Shown here: piece after piece, positions 18,754 through 27,093 of the stretch
Layout of the letters: each line of letters opens with the position of its first letter
Numbering within the stretch: the stretch's first letter is position 1
Source: Candidatus Saccharicenans sp.
Lineage (GTDB): Bacteria > Acidobacteriota > Aminicenantia > Aminicenantales > Saccharicenantaceae
Assembly (NCBI GenBank): GCA_024653215.1
Contig: JANLFU010000003.1
Coordinates: 1 to 64,000, forward strand
DNA length: 64,000 bases
Direction of reading: 5' to 3'
Notes under the pieces: generated by a model
The model's input: only the letters and a program-made list of their open reading frames with translations
What the model was told of the DNA's origin: nothing
Databases searched by the model: none
Translations under genes and position numbers: made by a program

Positions 18754-20085
18754 TCACTTTAGAAGGTGGATCAGGTTGTTGATTTCTCTGTTGAATTCCT
18801 GATCATGTTCTCTTAATTTTTCTATTTTTCTGATACTGTGAAGAACGGTGGTGTGGTGTTTACCGCCAAATTTCTTGCCGATCTCTGGTAGAGAGTTATC
18901 GGTTAATTCCTTGGCCAGGTACATGGCCACCTGCCTGGGGAAGGCCACCCGCGGTGAATTATTTTTTGACTTCAACTCGGACGGCTTGATTTTATACTGG
19001 GTGCAGACCACCTTCTGAATTTTTTCCACGGTGATGATATTGGCCGAGGCATCCAGCAGGCCCTTCAGGGCTTCCTTGGCCAGCTCCAGGTCTATTCTTG
19101 AGCCTTTGAGCGAAGCGTAGGCAATGACCCGGCGCAGGTAGCCTTCTAATTCTCGGATGTTGGAATGAACCTTGTCGGCAATATAGAGGGCCACCGGTTC
19201 GGGCAGGGCAATATCTTCCATTTCTGCCTTTTTCTTGAGGATGGCAATCCGGGTTTCAATGTCCGGCGGCCTCAGGTCGGCAATCAGGCCCCACTCAAAG
19301 CGGGAACGAAAGCGGTCTTCAAGGTGAGGAATATCCTTGGGCGGGCAATCGCTCGAAATCACTATCTGCTTCTGGCTGTCATAAAGATGGTTGAAGGTAT
19401 GGAAGAATTCCTCCTTGGTTCTCTCCCGGCCGGAGATGTAATGGATGTCGTCCATCAACAGGACGTCAACTGCCCGGTACTTCTGCCGGAACTCCAGGAT
19501 TTTTCCATACTGGAGATGGTTGATGAGCTCGTTCATGAAACGCTCGGTGGTAACATAAAGCACTTTAAGCCGGGCGTTGCTACCCATGATCTGATGCCCG
19601 ATAGCATTCATCAGGTGGGTTTTACCCAGCCCGGCCCCGCCATAGATGTACAGGGGGTTGTAGGACTTGGCCGGGTTCTTGGCCACGGCCACGGCGGCGG
19701 CGTGGGCAAATTGATTGCAGCTGCCGACCACGAAATTTTCAAAGGTGTAGTTGGGGTTGAGGTTGGCCACCTGGGTCACCGCCTGGTGGAGCTTCCTCTC
19801 GTCCGGAGAATTACGAAGAAAGGAGGTCGGGGTCTCGTCGTAAATGTACTTAATATCGAAGCTCTTGTTGAATAGTTCCTGGCAGCAGTCGTTAATCAGG
19901 CGCGAATAGTGAAAACTCAACCAGTCTTTGAAGTAGGCATTGGGGACCTTGATGTAAAGAGTTTCCCCTTCCTCTCCGATATAAGAGGTGGGCTCGAACC
20001 AGGTTTCAAAGGCCTGGCCTTCAACCCGGTTCTTGACGGCGGCCAGTATCCTGTTCCAGGGATTAACTTTATCTTCAAACTTCAT
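18754..20085 (-). CDS. dnaA: chromosomal replication initiator DnaA (start trimmed to MKFEDKVNPWN)
   Basis: Walker A YGGAGLGKTHL, Walker B VLLMDDIHYISG, domain IV GGKHHTTVLHS. Confidence 0.96.
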   Translation of the reverse strand: MKFEDKVNPWNRILAAVKNRVEGQAFETWFEPTSYIGEEGETLYIKVPNAYFKDWLSFHYSRLINDCCQELFNKSFDIKYIYDETPTSFLRNSPDERKLHQAVTQVANLNPNYTFENFVVGSCNQFAHAAAVAVAKNPAKSYNPLYIYGGAGLGKTHLMNAIGHQIMGSNARLKVLYVTTERFMNELINHLQYGKILEFRQKYRAVDVLLMDDIHYISGRERTKEEFFHTFNHLYDSQKQIVISSDCPPKDIPHLEDRFRSRFEWGLIADLRPPDIETRIAILKKKAEMEDIALPEPVALYIADKVHSNIRELEGYLRRVIAYASLKGSRIDLELAKEALKGLLDASANIITVEKIQKVVCTQYKIKPSELKSKNNSPRVAFPRQVAMYLAKELTDNSLPEIGKKFGGKHHTTVLHSIRKIEKLREHDQEFNREINNLIHLLK

Positions 20086-20098
20086 GACGGCCCAGAAG

Positions 20099-20130
20099 AT
20101 TTCCACAAATTTTTCCACAACTGTGGAAAA
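20099..20130. promoter_or_regulatory. DnaA-box-like cluster: ATTTCCACA plus inverted pair TTTTCCACA-AC-TGTGGAAAA
   Basis: Perfect 9-bp inverted repeat at 20111-20130, 26-45 bp upstream of dnaA start; matches TTWTNCACA. Confidence 0.7.
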
Positions 20131-20432
20131 CGCCCCCGCCAGTAAATCAGGTGGGGGAAACGCAAAAAATATTACCACCGGGCAGGTCAAAATTCAAGAA
20201 ATTTTTTAATTTATTTCAAAACAAAAACAATAATCAGGATGCGTTGAGTGCTGACGGCATTTTAATCGGAGTCTCGACCGCCGGGTGGCTGGCCATGGGG
20301 CCTATGTCCGTGGCTGGCCAACCTCCGCCGGCCCCCTAAAAGTTACCGCTCTCAGTTGCGCCGGGGCCTTTTTTATGCTATACAGATATTTCCAAAAGAG
20401 AACGGTAAATCTCAAGAAAGCGAGACGATCAC

Positions 20433-20624
20433 ATGGCCAGAGAATGTCATATCTGCCATAAAGGACCGATTTTCGGACACAGCATCAGCCATTCCAACAA
20501 GGCTTCGGCTAAAAAATGGAGCGCCAACCTCCAGCGGGTTAAAGCCAAGACCGAGAATGGCGTCCGGACCATCTGGGTCTGTACCCGCTGCCTGCGCTCG
20601 GGCCGGGTTCAGAAAGCGGTCTGA
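20433..20624 (+). CDS. rpmB: 50S ribosomal protein L28, zinc-binding form
   Basis: MARECHICHKGPIFGHSISHSNKASAKKW..NLQRVKAKT..VCTRCLRSGRV. Confidence 0.95.
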   Translation: MARECHICHKGPIFGHSISHSNKASAKKWSANLQRVKAKTENGVRTIWVCTRCLRSGRVQKAV

Positions 20625-20626
20625 GG

Positions 20627-22786
20627 TCAACCCCGCTCCACCGAATCGATTTCTTTCAAGCGACTGATCTTGTCTGTGATTTTCTTAAGGTGGTCGAGGT
20701 CTTCAATCGTAATTTCCAGTGAGATGCAGGCCTGCCCGTCGCCACTGGTGCTGACCTCCGCCCTGGAAATATTTCCTTTCTGCTCGGCCACGGCTGAAGC
20801 CACCCGGGCCAGCACTCCCGGGGAATCTTTGGCCCTGATGAGCAATCTGGCCCGGAAGGTTCCGCGAAAGGCCGGGTCCCAGGCCACCTCCACCAGGCGC
20901 TGGCTGTCAAGTATTTCCTTCTGGACCAGGTAGCAGCGCTGGGCATGGACGGTCAAACCCTTGCCGGTCGTCAGGTAGCCCACCACCGGTTCGCCCTTGA
21001 TGGGAGCGCAGCAGCGGGCCAGAGTGATCATCTGTTCGTCCAGGTTCTTAATCATCAGGCCCTGGGCCGGCCCGCGCCCCGAAAATTTTTCTACCATCTT
21101 TTTTAAGATCCCGGGCGGGGGAGCCTCTTCCGACAGCCGTCCCCAGGCCAGTCTTTCCATGAATTTTTTATCGATGACTATCTTGCCCAGGCCCGCCAGG
21201 AGGAAAAAATCTTCCAGGCTGTTGAGCCGTAACCTGAACTCCTGCCCCAGCCTGTCCTTCAGGGCGGATTCTGAGCGAAGTTCGGCCGGCAGCTTGAACT
21301 TCCTGGTCTCTTTTTCCCAGAGACGCCGGCCGAGTTCGATGGCTCTTTTTCTGGTCTTGAGGTTAAGGAATTTTTTGATTTGCTGCCGGGCCGAGGCCGT
21401 GGCCACCCAGTTCAGCCAGCTGCGGTGGGGACTGCGCTCGGGCGAGGTGATGATCTCCACGATGTCGCCGGTCTTGAGCTGGGTGCGCAGCGGCATGACT
21501 TCACCGTTTATCCGGGCTTCCCTGGCCTGGAGCCCGATCTCGGTGTGAATCTTGAAGGCAAAATCCAGGGCGGTGGCTCCGGGCGGCAGGTTAATAACCT
21601 TGCCCTTGGGAGTGAAGGCATAGATCTCTTCGGGGATGAGGTTGATCTTCAGGTTTTTCAGGAATTCCCGGGGGTTTTTCTGTTCGCTGAACAGGGCGGC
21701 GATTTCCCGTAACCACTGTAACCTCTGGTCCTCGCCGGCCAGCCCGGTGGGCGCCCCTTCCTTGTATTTCCAGTGGGCGGCGATTCCGTTTTCGGCCAGC
21801 TCGTGCATCTCCCGGGTCCGGATCTGAATTTCAAAGGTCTGTTTGTTTTCGGTTATGATGGTGGTATGCAGGGACTGATAGAGGTTGGGCTTGGGCATGG
21901 CGATAAAATCGCGGAAACGTTGCGGCAGGTGCGGCCAGCGCTGGTGGATGATGCCCAGGGCCGAGTAGCAGTTTTTCACCGAGTCGGTGATGATCCTCAG
22001 GGCCAGGAAATCATAGACCTGGTCAAAATCTATGCCCTTCTTTTTCATCTTGGAGTAGACGCTGTAGAGCCGCTTGATCCGGACCTGGATTTCGGCCGGG
22101 ATGCCGTTTTCCTTGAGCAGCTGTTCCATTACCTTCTTCAGTTTCTTTAGTTCTTTTTCTCCCTTTTTCAATTCGGGTTCAACCAGGGCCACCATTCGAA
22201 AGTACTCGTCCGGTTCGACATATCGAAATGACAGGTCTTCCAGCTCGGCCCGGATTCGGCCCATGCCCAGGCGGTTGGCAATGGGCGCATAGATCTCCAG
22301 GGTCTCCTGGGCAATGCGCCGCTGCTTGTCCTCGCTCAGGTAATGCAGGGTCTTCAGGTTGTGCCAGCGGTCGGCCAGCTTGATGAAAATGACCCGCAGG
22401 TCGTCGGTCATGGCCAGGATGATTTTTCTGATGGTTTCCGCCCTGGTTTCCTCGGGTGAGGCATCCTCAACCCGGCTGATCTTGGTCACCCCTTCCACCA
22501 GGGTGGCCACCTCCCGGCCGAAATTTTCCCGGATCTCGGCCGGGGTGACCTCGGTGTCTTCCAGGACATCATGGAGAAGGCCGGCCACCAGGGTGGTCAG
22601 GTCCAGGTTCATCTCGGCCAGGATGTTGGTCACCTCGAGCGGATGGCTGAGATAGGGCTCGCCCGAACGGCGAATCTGTCCCTTGTGAGCCCTGGCCGCA
22701 AAGACGTAGGCTTTTTGCAGAACTCGCAGGTCTTTTTCCGAATACTGGCCCTGGATTTTTTCGACTATGTCATCAAAACGGATCAT
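20627..22786 (-). CDS. bifunctional (p)ppGpp synthetase/hydrolase RelA/SpoT
   Basis: 719 aa; HD motif GLLHDVLEDTEVT, synthetase YQSLHTTII, TGS and ACT domains. Confidence 0.95.
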   Translation of the reverse strand: MIRFDDIVEKIQGQYSEKDLRVLQKAYVFAARAHKGQIRRSGEPYLSHPLEVTNILAEMNLDLTTLVAGLLHDVLEDTEVTPAEIRENFGREVATLVEGVTKISRVEDASPEETRAETIRKIILAMTDDLRVIFIKLADRWHNLKTLHYLSEDKQRRIAQETLEIYAPIANRLGMGRIRAELEDLSFRYVEPDEYFRMVALVEPELKKGEKELKKLKKVMEQLLKENGIPAEIQVRIKRLYSVYSKMKKKGIDFDQVYDFLALRIITDSVKNCYSALGIIHQRWPHLPQRFRDFIAMPKPNLYQSLHTTIITENKQTFEIQIRTREMHELAENGIAAHWKYKEGAPTGLAGEDQRLQWLREIAALFSEQKNPREFLKNLKINLIPEEIYAFTPKGKVINLPPGATALDFAFKIHTEIGLQAREARINGEVMPLRTQLKTGDIVEIITSPERSPHRSWLNWVATASARQQIKKFLNLKTRKRAIELGRRLWEKETRKFKLPAELRSESALKDRLGQEFRLRLNSLEDFFLLAGLGKIVIDKKFMERLAWGRLSEEAPPPGILKKMVEKFSGRGPAQGLMIKNLDEQMITLARCCAPIKGEPVVGYLTTGKGLTVHAQRCYLVQKEILDSQRLVEVAWDPAFRGTFRARLLIRAKDSPGVLARVASAVAEQKGNISRAEVSTSGDGQACISLEITIEDLDHLKKITDKISRLKEIDSVERG

Positions 22787-22816
22787 GTTCCCTGAAACCG
22801 CGAATCCTCTAAAACG

Positions 22817-23821
22817 CTATCCGGCCAGAAAGGAAGCGATGACCTCGTACACTTCACCGGCCGAGAGTCTGAGCAGGCAGCGATGGTCGTAAGGGCAGGC
22901 CTTATAACTGCAGGGGGCGCAGGGAGCTGGTTTGTGGAGCGCCACCGCCGGGGGCTGCGAAGGGCCGGAGATGTGGGGGTCAGTCGGGCCGTAAATTCCA
23001 ACCACCGGGGTTCCCAGCAGGTTGGCCAGATGGGTCAGTCCGCAATCGTTGCCCAGGAAGACTTTGGCCCCGGCTATGACCCCGGCCGTTTCTTCCAGAC
23101 TGAGCCGGCCGCTGAAATCTACCAGCCGCCCCTCGAAACCATCCAGGAGCGCCCGGCTGGTCTCGCGGCTGGCGCTCGAGCCTACCAGCAGCACCTGCAG
23201 CCGGCTGTCCAGAAGTTGTTGTATCAGCTCCCTCTGCCGGCTGAGGGGCCAGATTCTGGCCGGGCCAAAGCCTGACCCCGGTTTTATGGCCACCGTGGCC
23301 AGATCAGGAGACAGCCCGGCCTGCTTTAATCGGTCCAGCGCCTGCTGACGGTAACTCCCGGGAAGGTCCAGACGAAGTGGCCGGTCGACGATTTTTAGGC
23401 CCAGGGCTTCAAGCAGCTTCAGGTAATGAAATTTCAGGTGCAGCTGGGGATCGGTGGCCCGGAGGTGGCTCTTTTTGGTCAGCATGAAACCGCGACCCTC
23501 GCGGTCATAGCCCCAGCGCTGGGGAATCCTGGCCAGGTAGAAAAGCAGGGCTGAGGCAAATGATTCGTCCAGCAGGAGGCCCAGGTCGAAGTTCATTTTT
23601 TTAAGCCGCGAGGAGGCTCGCTTCAGGCCTGAGATGTCCTTGAAATCTGGCAGGACGACCACCCGGTAGCCCGGGCAAACCTTTTGAAAAAAATCGGCGT
23701 AAGCGGGCGGGGGCAGGATGGCAATTTCGGCTGCCGGGAAATTCTCCTCCAGCGATTTCAAACAGGGGAAAGCCAGGAGGGAAGCCCCCAGGGTGCGGGG
23801 CAGATAGACCAGGATTTTCAT
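22817..23821 (-). CDS. glycosyltransferase family 9 / LPS heptosyltransferase (WaaF-like)
   Basis: 334 aa; IKPGSGFGPARIWPLSRQRELI, FLGNDCGLTHLANLLGTPVVGIYGPTDP. Confidence 0.88.
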   Translation of the reverse strand: MKILVYLPRTLGASLLAFPCLKSLEENFPAAEIAILPPPAYADFFQKVCPGYRVVVLPDFKDISGLKRASSRLKKMNFDLGLLLDESFASALLFYLARIPQRWGYDREGRGFMLTKKSHLRATDPQLHLKFHYLKLLEALGLKIVDRPLRLDLPGSYRQQALDRLKQAGLSPDLATVAIKPGSGFGPARIWPLSRQRELIQQLLDSRLQVLLVGSSASRETSRALLDGFEGRLVDFSGRLSLEETAGVIAGAKVFLGNDCGLTHLANLLGTPVVGIYGPTDPHISGPSQPPAVALHKPAPCAPCSYKACPYDHRCLLRLSAGEVYEVIASFLAG

Positions 23822-23860
23822 CAGGTTAATTCTAAGCTGACCTCAGGGAGTTGTCAAAAA

Positions 23861-24151
23861 TTATTTCTCCGGGGCCTTGTCGGCGGTGCGGTCGGCGGGC
23901 TTTTCGTCCGGCTTCTTTTCCCGTCCGGCTTTCTGCCGACCGTTCTGGCCGTTGCCACCGGCCGGTGAATTCTTGTGGGCATAGTCGGTGATGTACCAGC
24001 CCGAGCCCTTGAACTGAATGGCCGGGCTGGAAACCAGCCGGCACAGGCTCCCGCCGCACTCCGGGCATTTATCCAGGGGCCTGGCATTTAATTTTTGCAG
24101 GACCTCAAAACGTTTATGGCATTGCTGGCATTGGTATTCGTACAACGGCAT
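23861..24151 (-). CDS. FmdB-type zinc ribbon protein
   Basis: MPLYEYQCQQCHKRFEVLQ...CPECGGSLCRLVSSPAIQFKGSGWYITDY. Confidence 0.92.
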   Translation of the reverse strand: MPLYEYQCQQCHKRFEVLQKLNARPLDKCPECGGSLCRLVSSPAIQFKGSGWYITDYAHKNSPAGGNGQNGRQKAGREKKPDEKPADRTADKAPEK

Positions 24152-24302
24152 CTTCCGACTCCTCGCCTCGGTCAGAAAATTGGCTGAGATTGTTTGTTTA
24201 TTATAGCAGAAAAAGGCCTGGATGGTAACTGGCGACTGAAGCCAGAATAAGACTGTATGCTCAGGCTTCCTTTAACCCCCCGTTGGTATGTTTTATCAGG
24301 GC

Positions 24303-24437
24303 TTAGACTAATCGGTCCGAGTCGTCCTGGAACTTGGGGATGCGAGATTTGAGTTTCTCCTTGCCAAAATGGAAGCCCAGCAGGAAGGTGGAAAAAAATC
24401 CGACGAAAAGCAGTAGGAACTTGAAGAGTTTTTTCAT
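24303..24437 (-). CDS. putative 44-aa single-pass membrane microprotein (not in supplied ORF track)
   Basis: Translation MKKLFKFLLLFVGFFSTFLLGFHFGKEKLKSRIPKFQDDSDRLV*; purine-rich SD-like AAAGAGAA upstream. Confidence 0.5.
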   Translation of the reverse strand: MKKLFKFLLLFVGFFSTFLLGFHFGKEKLKSRIPKFQDDSDRLV

Positions 24438-24594
24438 GGTTCTCTTTGCAAATAAATTTTTCACTAATTTTCTCTGAAAGTCAACCTCCGGTGCCAGGTT
24501 TTTATCAATTTTTTTAAAAATATTCTATTCCTCAAGGTGGGGCAGACATTTGCCGGAACAAAGCCAAAATCATACAATAAGAGGGGAGGCAGAA

Positions 24595-26040
24595 ATGAAC
24601 CGCAGGACCGGTCTCAAGGCTATCTGTCTTTGGCTGGTATTCTGGGGTCTGGTCATCCCGGCTACCGGGCAGGGGGTCAGGAAGCCGGTCTGGGCCGGCC
24701 AGTTTTATGAGTCAGACCCGTCCCGGTTGAGCCGGCAGCTCGAGGTCTGGCTTGATGCGGCTGAGCTCAAGCCCGTGTCCGGCCGGGTGGTGGGACTGAT
24801 CGTCCCGCATGCCGGCTATGTCTATTCAGCCAGGGTGGCCGCGGTTGGCTATCGTTTGGTGAGGAACCTGGAGGTGGAGACCGTGGTCATCATCGGGCCC
24901 TCCCACCAGCTGGCCTTCGAGGGCTGCTCCATTTACCTGCGGGGTGGTTTTGAAACTCCTTTGGGTGTGGCTGAGGTGGATGAAACCCTGGCCAGGGAGC
25001 TGGCCCGATATTCCGGGTTTGGCTATATTCCGGAAGCTCACGACCGCGAGCATTCGGTGGAAGTTCAGGTGCCTTTTATCCAGAAAGTATTTCCCCGGGC
25101 CAGGATTGTGCCGGTGGTCATGGGCAACCAGACAGAAATGACGATTCAGGCCCTGGCCGGGGCCCTGGTTCGGGCCACCAAGGGCAAGAAAGTGCTGGTG
25201 GTCGCCTCCACCGACCTGTCTCATTTTCTTGGACGGGCTCAGGCCAATGAGCGCGACCGGAAGACGATTGAACTGATTCAAAATCTTGATTTGAAGTCAC
25301 TCAGCCGCCAGGTTGAAAGGCACGAAAATATCATGTGCGGCGGCGGCCCGGTGCTGACCCTGCTCCATTATGCCCGTAGGATGGGCCAGGCCCGGGTGGC
25401 CGCGCTTGCCTATTCAGACTCGGCTGCGGCCGGCGGCCCGGGCGACCGGGTGGTGGGCTATCTTTCGGCCGCGGTTTATCTGGAAACAGCGCAGACCGGG
25501 CTCGACCTGACTCCGGAAGAAAAAAGAGAATTACTGGCGCTGGCCCGACTGGCCATCGAAACCTACCTGGCCACCGGAAAAATCCCGGCCTATCAGCCGA
25601 CCTCGCCCCGCCTGGAAACCAAGGCCGGGGCCTTTGTCACCCTGAAGCAAAATCACCAGCTCAGGGGCTGTATCGGTTTTGCCGAGCCCCTGTTTCCTCT
25701 GTGGGAAACGGTGGCCCAGGCGGCCGTCCTGGCCGCCACCGAGGACCCCAGGTTCCCCCCGCTTAGAAAATCCGAACTCCCGGGCCTGCAGATTGAAATT
25801 TCTGTTCTGGGCCCGCTGCAGCCGGTTTCGGATGTTTCGGAAATCAAGGTCGGCCGCCACGGCCTGGTAATTAAAGAAGGGCAGAGAAGCGGGCTGCTGC
25901 TGCCGCAGGTGGCCACGGAGCTGGGCTGGGACCGGCAGACTTTCCTGCGGGAAGTCTGTCGCAAGGCCGGGTTGCCGGAAAACGCCTGGAAAAATTCCAA
26001 AGGGCTGTTCAAGTTTGAAGCCATCGTCTTCCAGGAGTAA
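24595..26040 (+). CDS. MEMO1-family protein fused to AMMECR1 domain, with N-terminal signal peptide
   Basis: MEMO residues PHAGYVYS, GPSHQ, STDLSHF, MCGGGP; AMMECR1 GAFVTLKQNHQLRGCIGF; N-term RR + hydrophobic core + ATG-QG; upstream SD AGGGGAGG. Confidence 0.88.
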   Translation: MNRRTGLKAICLWLVFWGLVIPATGQGVRKPVWAGQFYESDPSRLSRQLEVWLDAAELKPVSGRVVGLIVPHAGYVYSARVAAVGYRLVRNLEVETVVIIGPSHQLAFEGCSIYLRGGFETPLGVAEVDETLARELARYSGFGYIPEAHDREHSVEVQVPFIQKVFPRARIVPVVMGNQTEMTIQALAGALVRATKGKKVLVVASTDLSHFLGRAQANERDRKTIELIQNLDLKSLSRQVERHENIMCGGGPVLTLLHYARRMGQARVAALAYSDSAAAGGPGDRVVGYLSAAVYLETAQTGLDLTPEEKRELLALARLAIETYLATGKIPAYQPTSPRLETKAGAFVTLKQNHQLRGCIGFAEPLFPLWETVAQAAVLAATEDPRFPPLRKSELPGLQIEISVLGPLQPVSDVSEIKVGRHGLVIKEGQRSGLLLPQVATELGWDRQTFLREVCRKAGLPENAWKNSKGLFKFEAIVFQE

Positions 26041-26103
26041 ACTCCGGCCGGGCCTGGTTGCTAAACTTCGGGCTAAAACCTATAATTAGAGTGGAAGGCT
26101 AAC

Positions 26104-26361
26104 ATGAGCTGGACAATTTATGCCATCCTTATAATTTTCGGCCTATTCATCATCCTGATGATCATCAACCCCAACCTGTCCTGTTTTGGCAGAAGGATAA
26201 GATCTCCCTTTTATCCGATGACCCGGAAGAAAAAAATGCGAGCTGTATCCAGGGATTATAAATTCGAGCTGGGAACGCCGGGGGCTAAACCCGGGCCGGC
26301 TCAGCAGACTGACCAGGCAAAAAAGCCAAAGGCAGAGGACTACGGGTTCAAGCTGGACTGA
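26104..26361 (+). CDS. small membrane protein, unknown function
   Basis: 85 aa, N-terminal TM helix, charged C-terminus; good reading frame following SD-like GGAAGG. Confidence 0.5.
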   Translation: MSWTIYAILIIFGLFIILMIINPNLSCFGRRIRSPFYPMTRKKKMRAVSRDYKFELGTPGAKPGPAQQTDQAKKPKAEDYGFKLD

Positions 26362-26382
26362 GCAGCTGATTGGAAATGAGGA

Positions 26383-27093
26383 GTGGCGGTGCCGCAGGGA
26401 GGCGGGCAGGAAAGGGGTAAAGGGCGAACCTGTTTTTATCTTGCGGGGGGGGTCTTAATTTCCTTCCTGGTTCTGGCAGCCACTGCCTGCCGCACGGGGC
26501 CTGTCCGGTTGCTACCACCGGCCGAAATTCAGAACCTGGAAGGGCAGGCTTCTTTTTACCTGAGCGGCCCGGACGGCGGCTTCAGGTTCCGGCTGGGTTT
26601 CTTTGGCCGGCTTCCGGGCGAAGCCAGGCTGGAACTTTTTGACCCCATCGGACGGCTGAGAACTGTGGTCTGGCTGGGACCGGAGTCAACCACGTTGTAC
26701 CTTCCTTCCGAGAAAGTATACTGGCAGGGAGAAAGCCGGGTTCTGACCTCAGAAGTCTTCGGGCAGGAACTCAAGGCCGGAGAACTGCTTAAAATTCTCT
26801 CCGGTCTTTGGACTCAACTGGCTAAAGACGATGGCTGGCTCCTTCAGCTTGACCACCTGGGCCATGTTCTTGGGGGAGAGAGGGACGGGCTGCTCTTCAC
26901 CCTTAAGGAGAAATTCCCCCCGGGGCTTCTTCCGAAAACGGTTCTCTTCTCTGCCGGGGATTACACGGTCCGGATGAAAGTGCTCCGGGTTAGTTTTAAC
27001 AGGAAACAGGACCCCTCGCTATTCAATCCGTTACTTCCACCCGGCGTGAAACAACTGGGCTGGGAAGAGATGGCGGGCCGATGGAAAAAATAA
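26383..27093 (+). CDS. LolB-like outer-membrane lipoprotein
   Basis: Lipobox-like LAATAC, QASFYLSGPDGGFRFRLGFFGRLPGEARLELFDPIGR; directly upstream of ispE as in lolB-ispE. Confidence 0.55.
   Translation: MAVPQGGGQERGKGRTCFYLAGGVLISFLVLAATACRTGPVRLLPPAEIQNLEGQASFYLSGPDGGFRFRLGFFGRLPGEARLELFDPIGRLRTVVWLGPESTTLYLPSEKVYWQGESRVLTSEVFGQELKAGELLKILSGLWTQLAKDDGWLLQLDHLGHVLGGERDGLLFTLKEKFPPGLLPKTVLFSAGDYTVRMKVLRVSFNRKQDPSLFNPLLPPGVKQLGWEEMAGRWKK

Noticed and set aside
20286-20374. SRP (4.5S) or tmRNA gene in the dnaA-rpmB gap
   Set aside because: Conserved SRP loop (GGAA..AGCAG) and tmRNA features are not visible; kept only as an unnamed structured candidate.
24550-24594. Upstream extension of the MEMO-AMMECR1 ORF (TTG at 24550)
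   Set aside because: ATG at 24595 has a good SD (AGGGGAGG) and gives a signal peptide; extension is likely non-coding.
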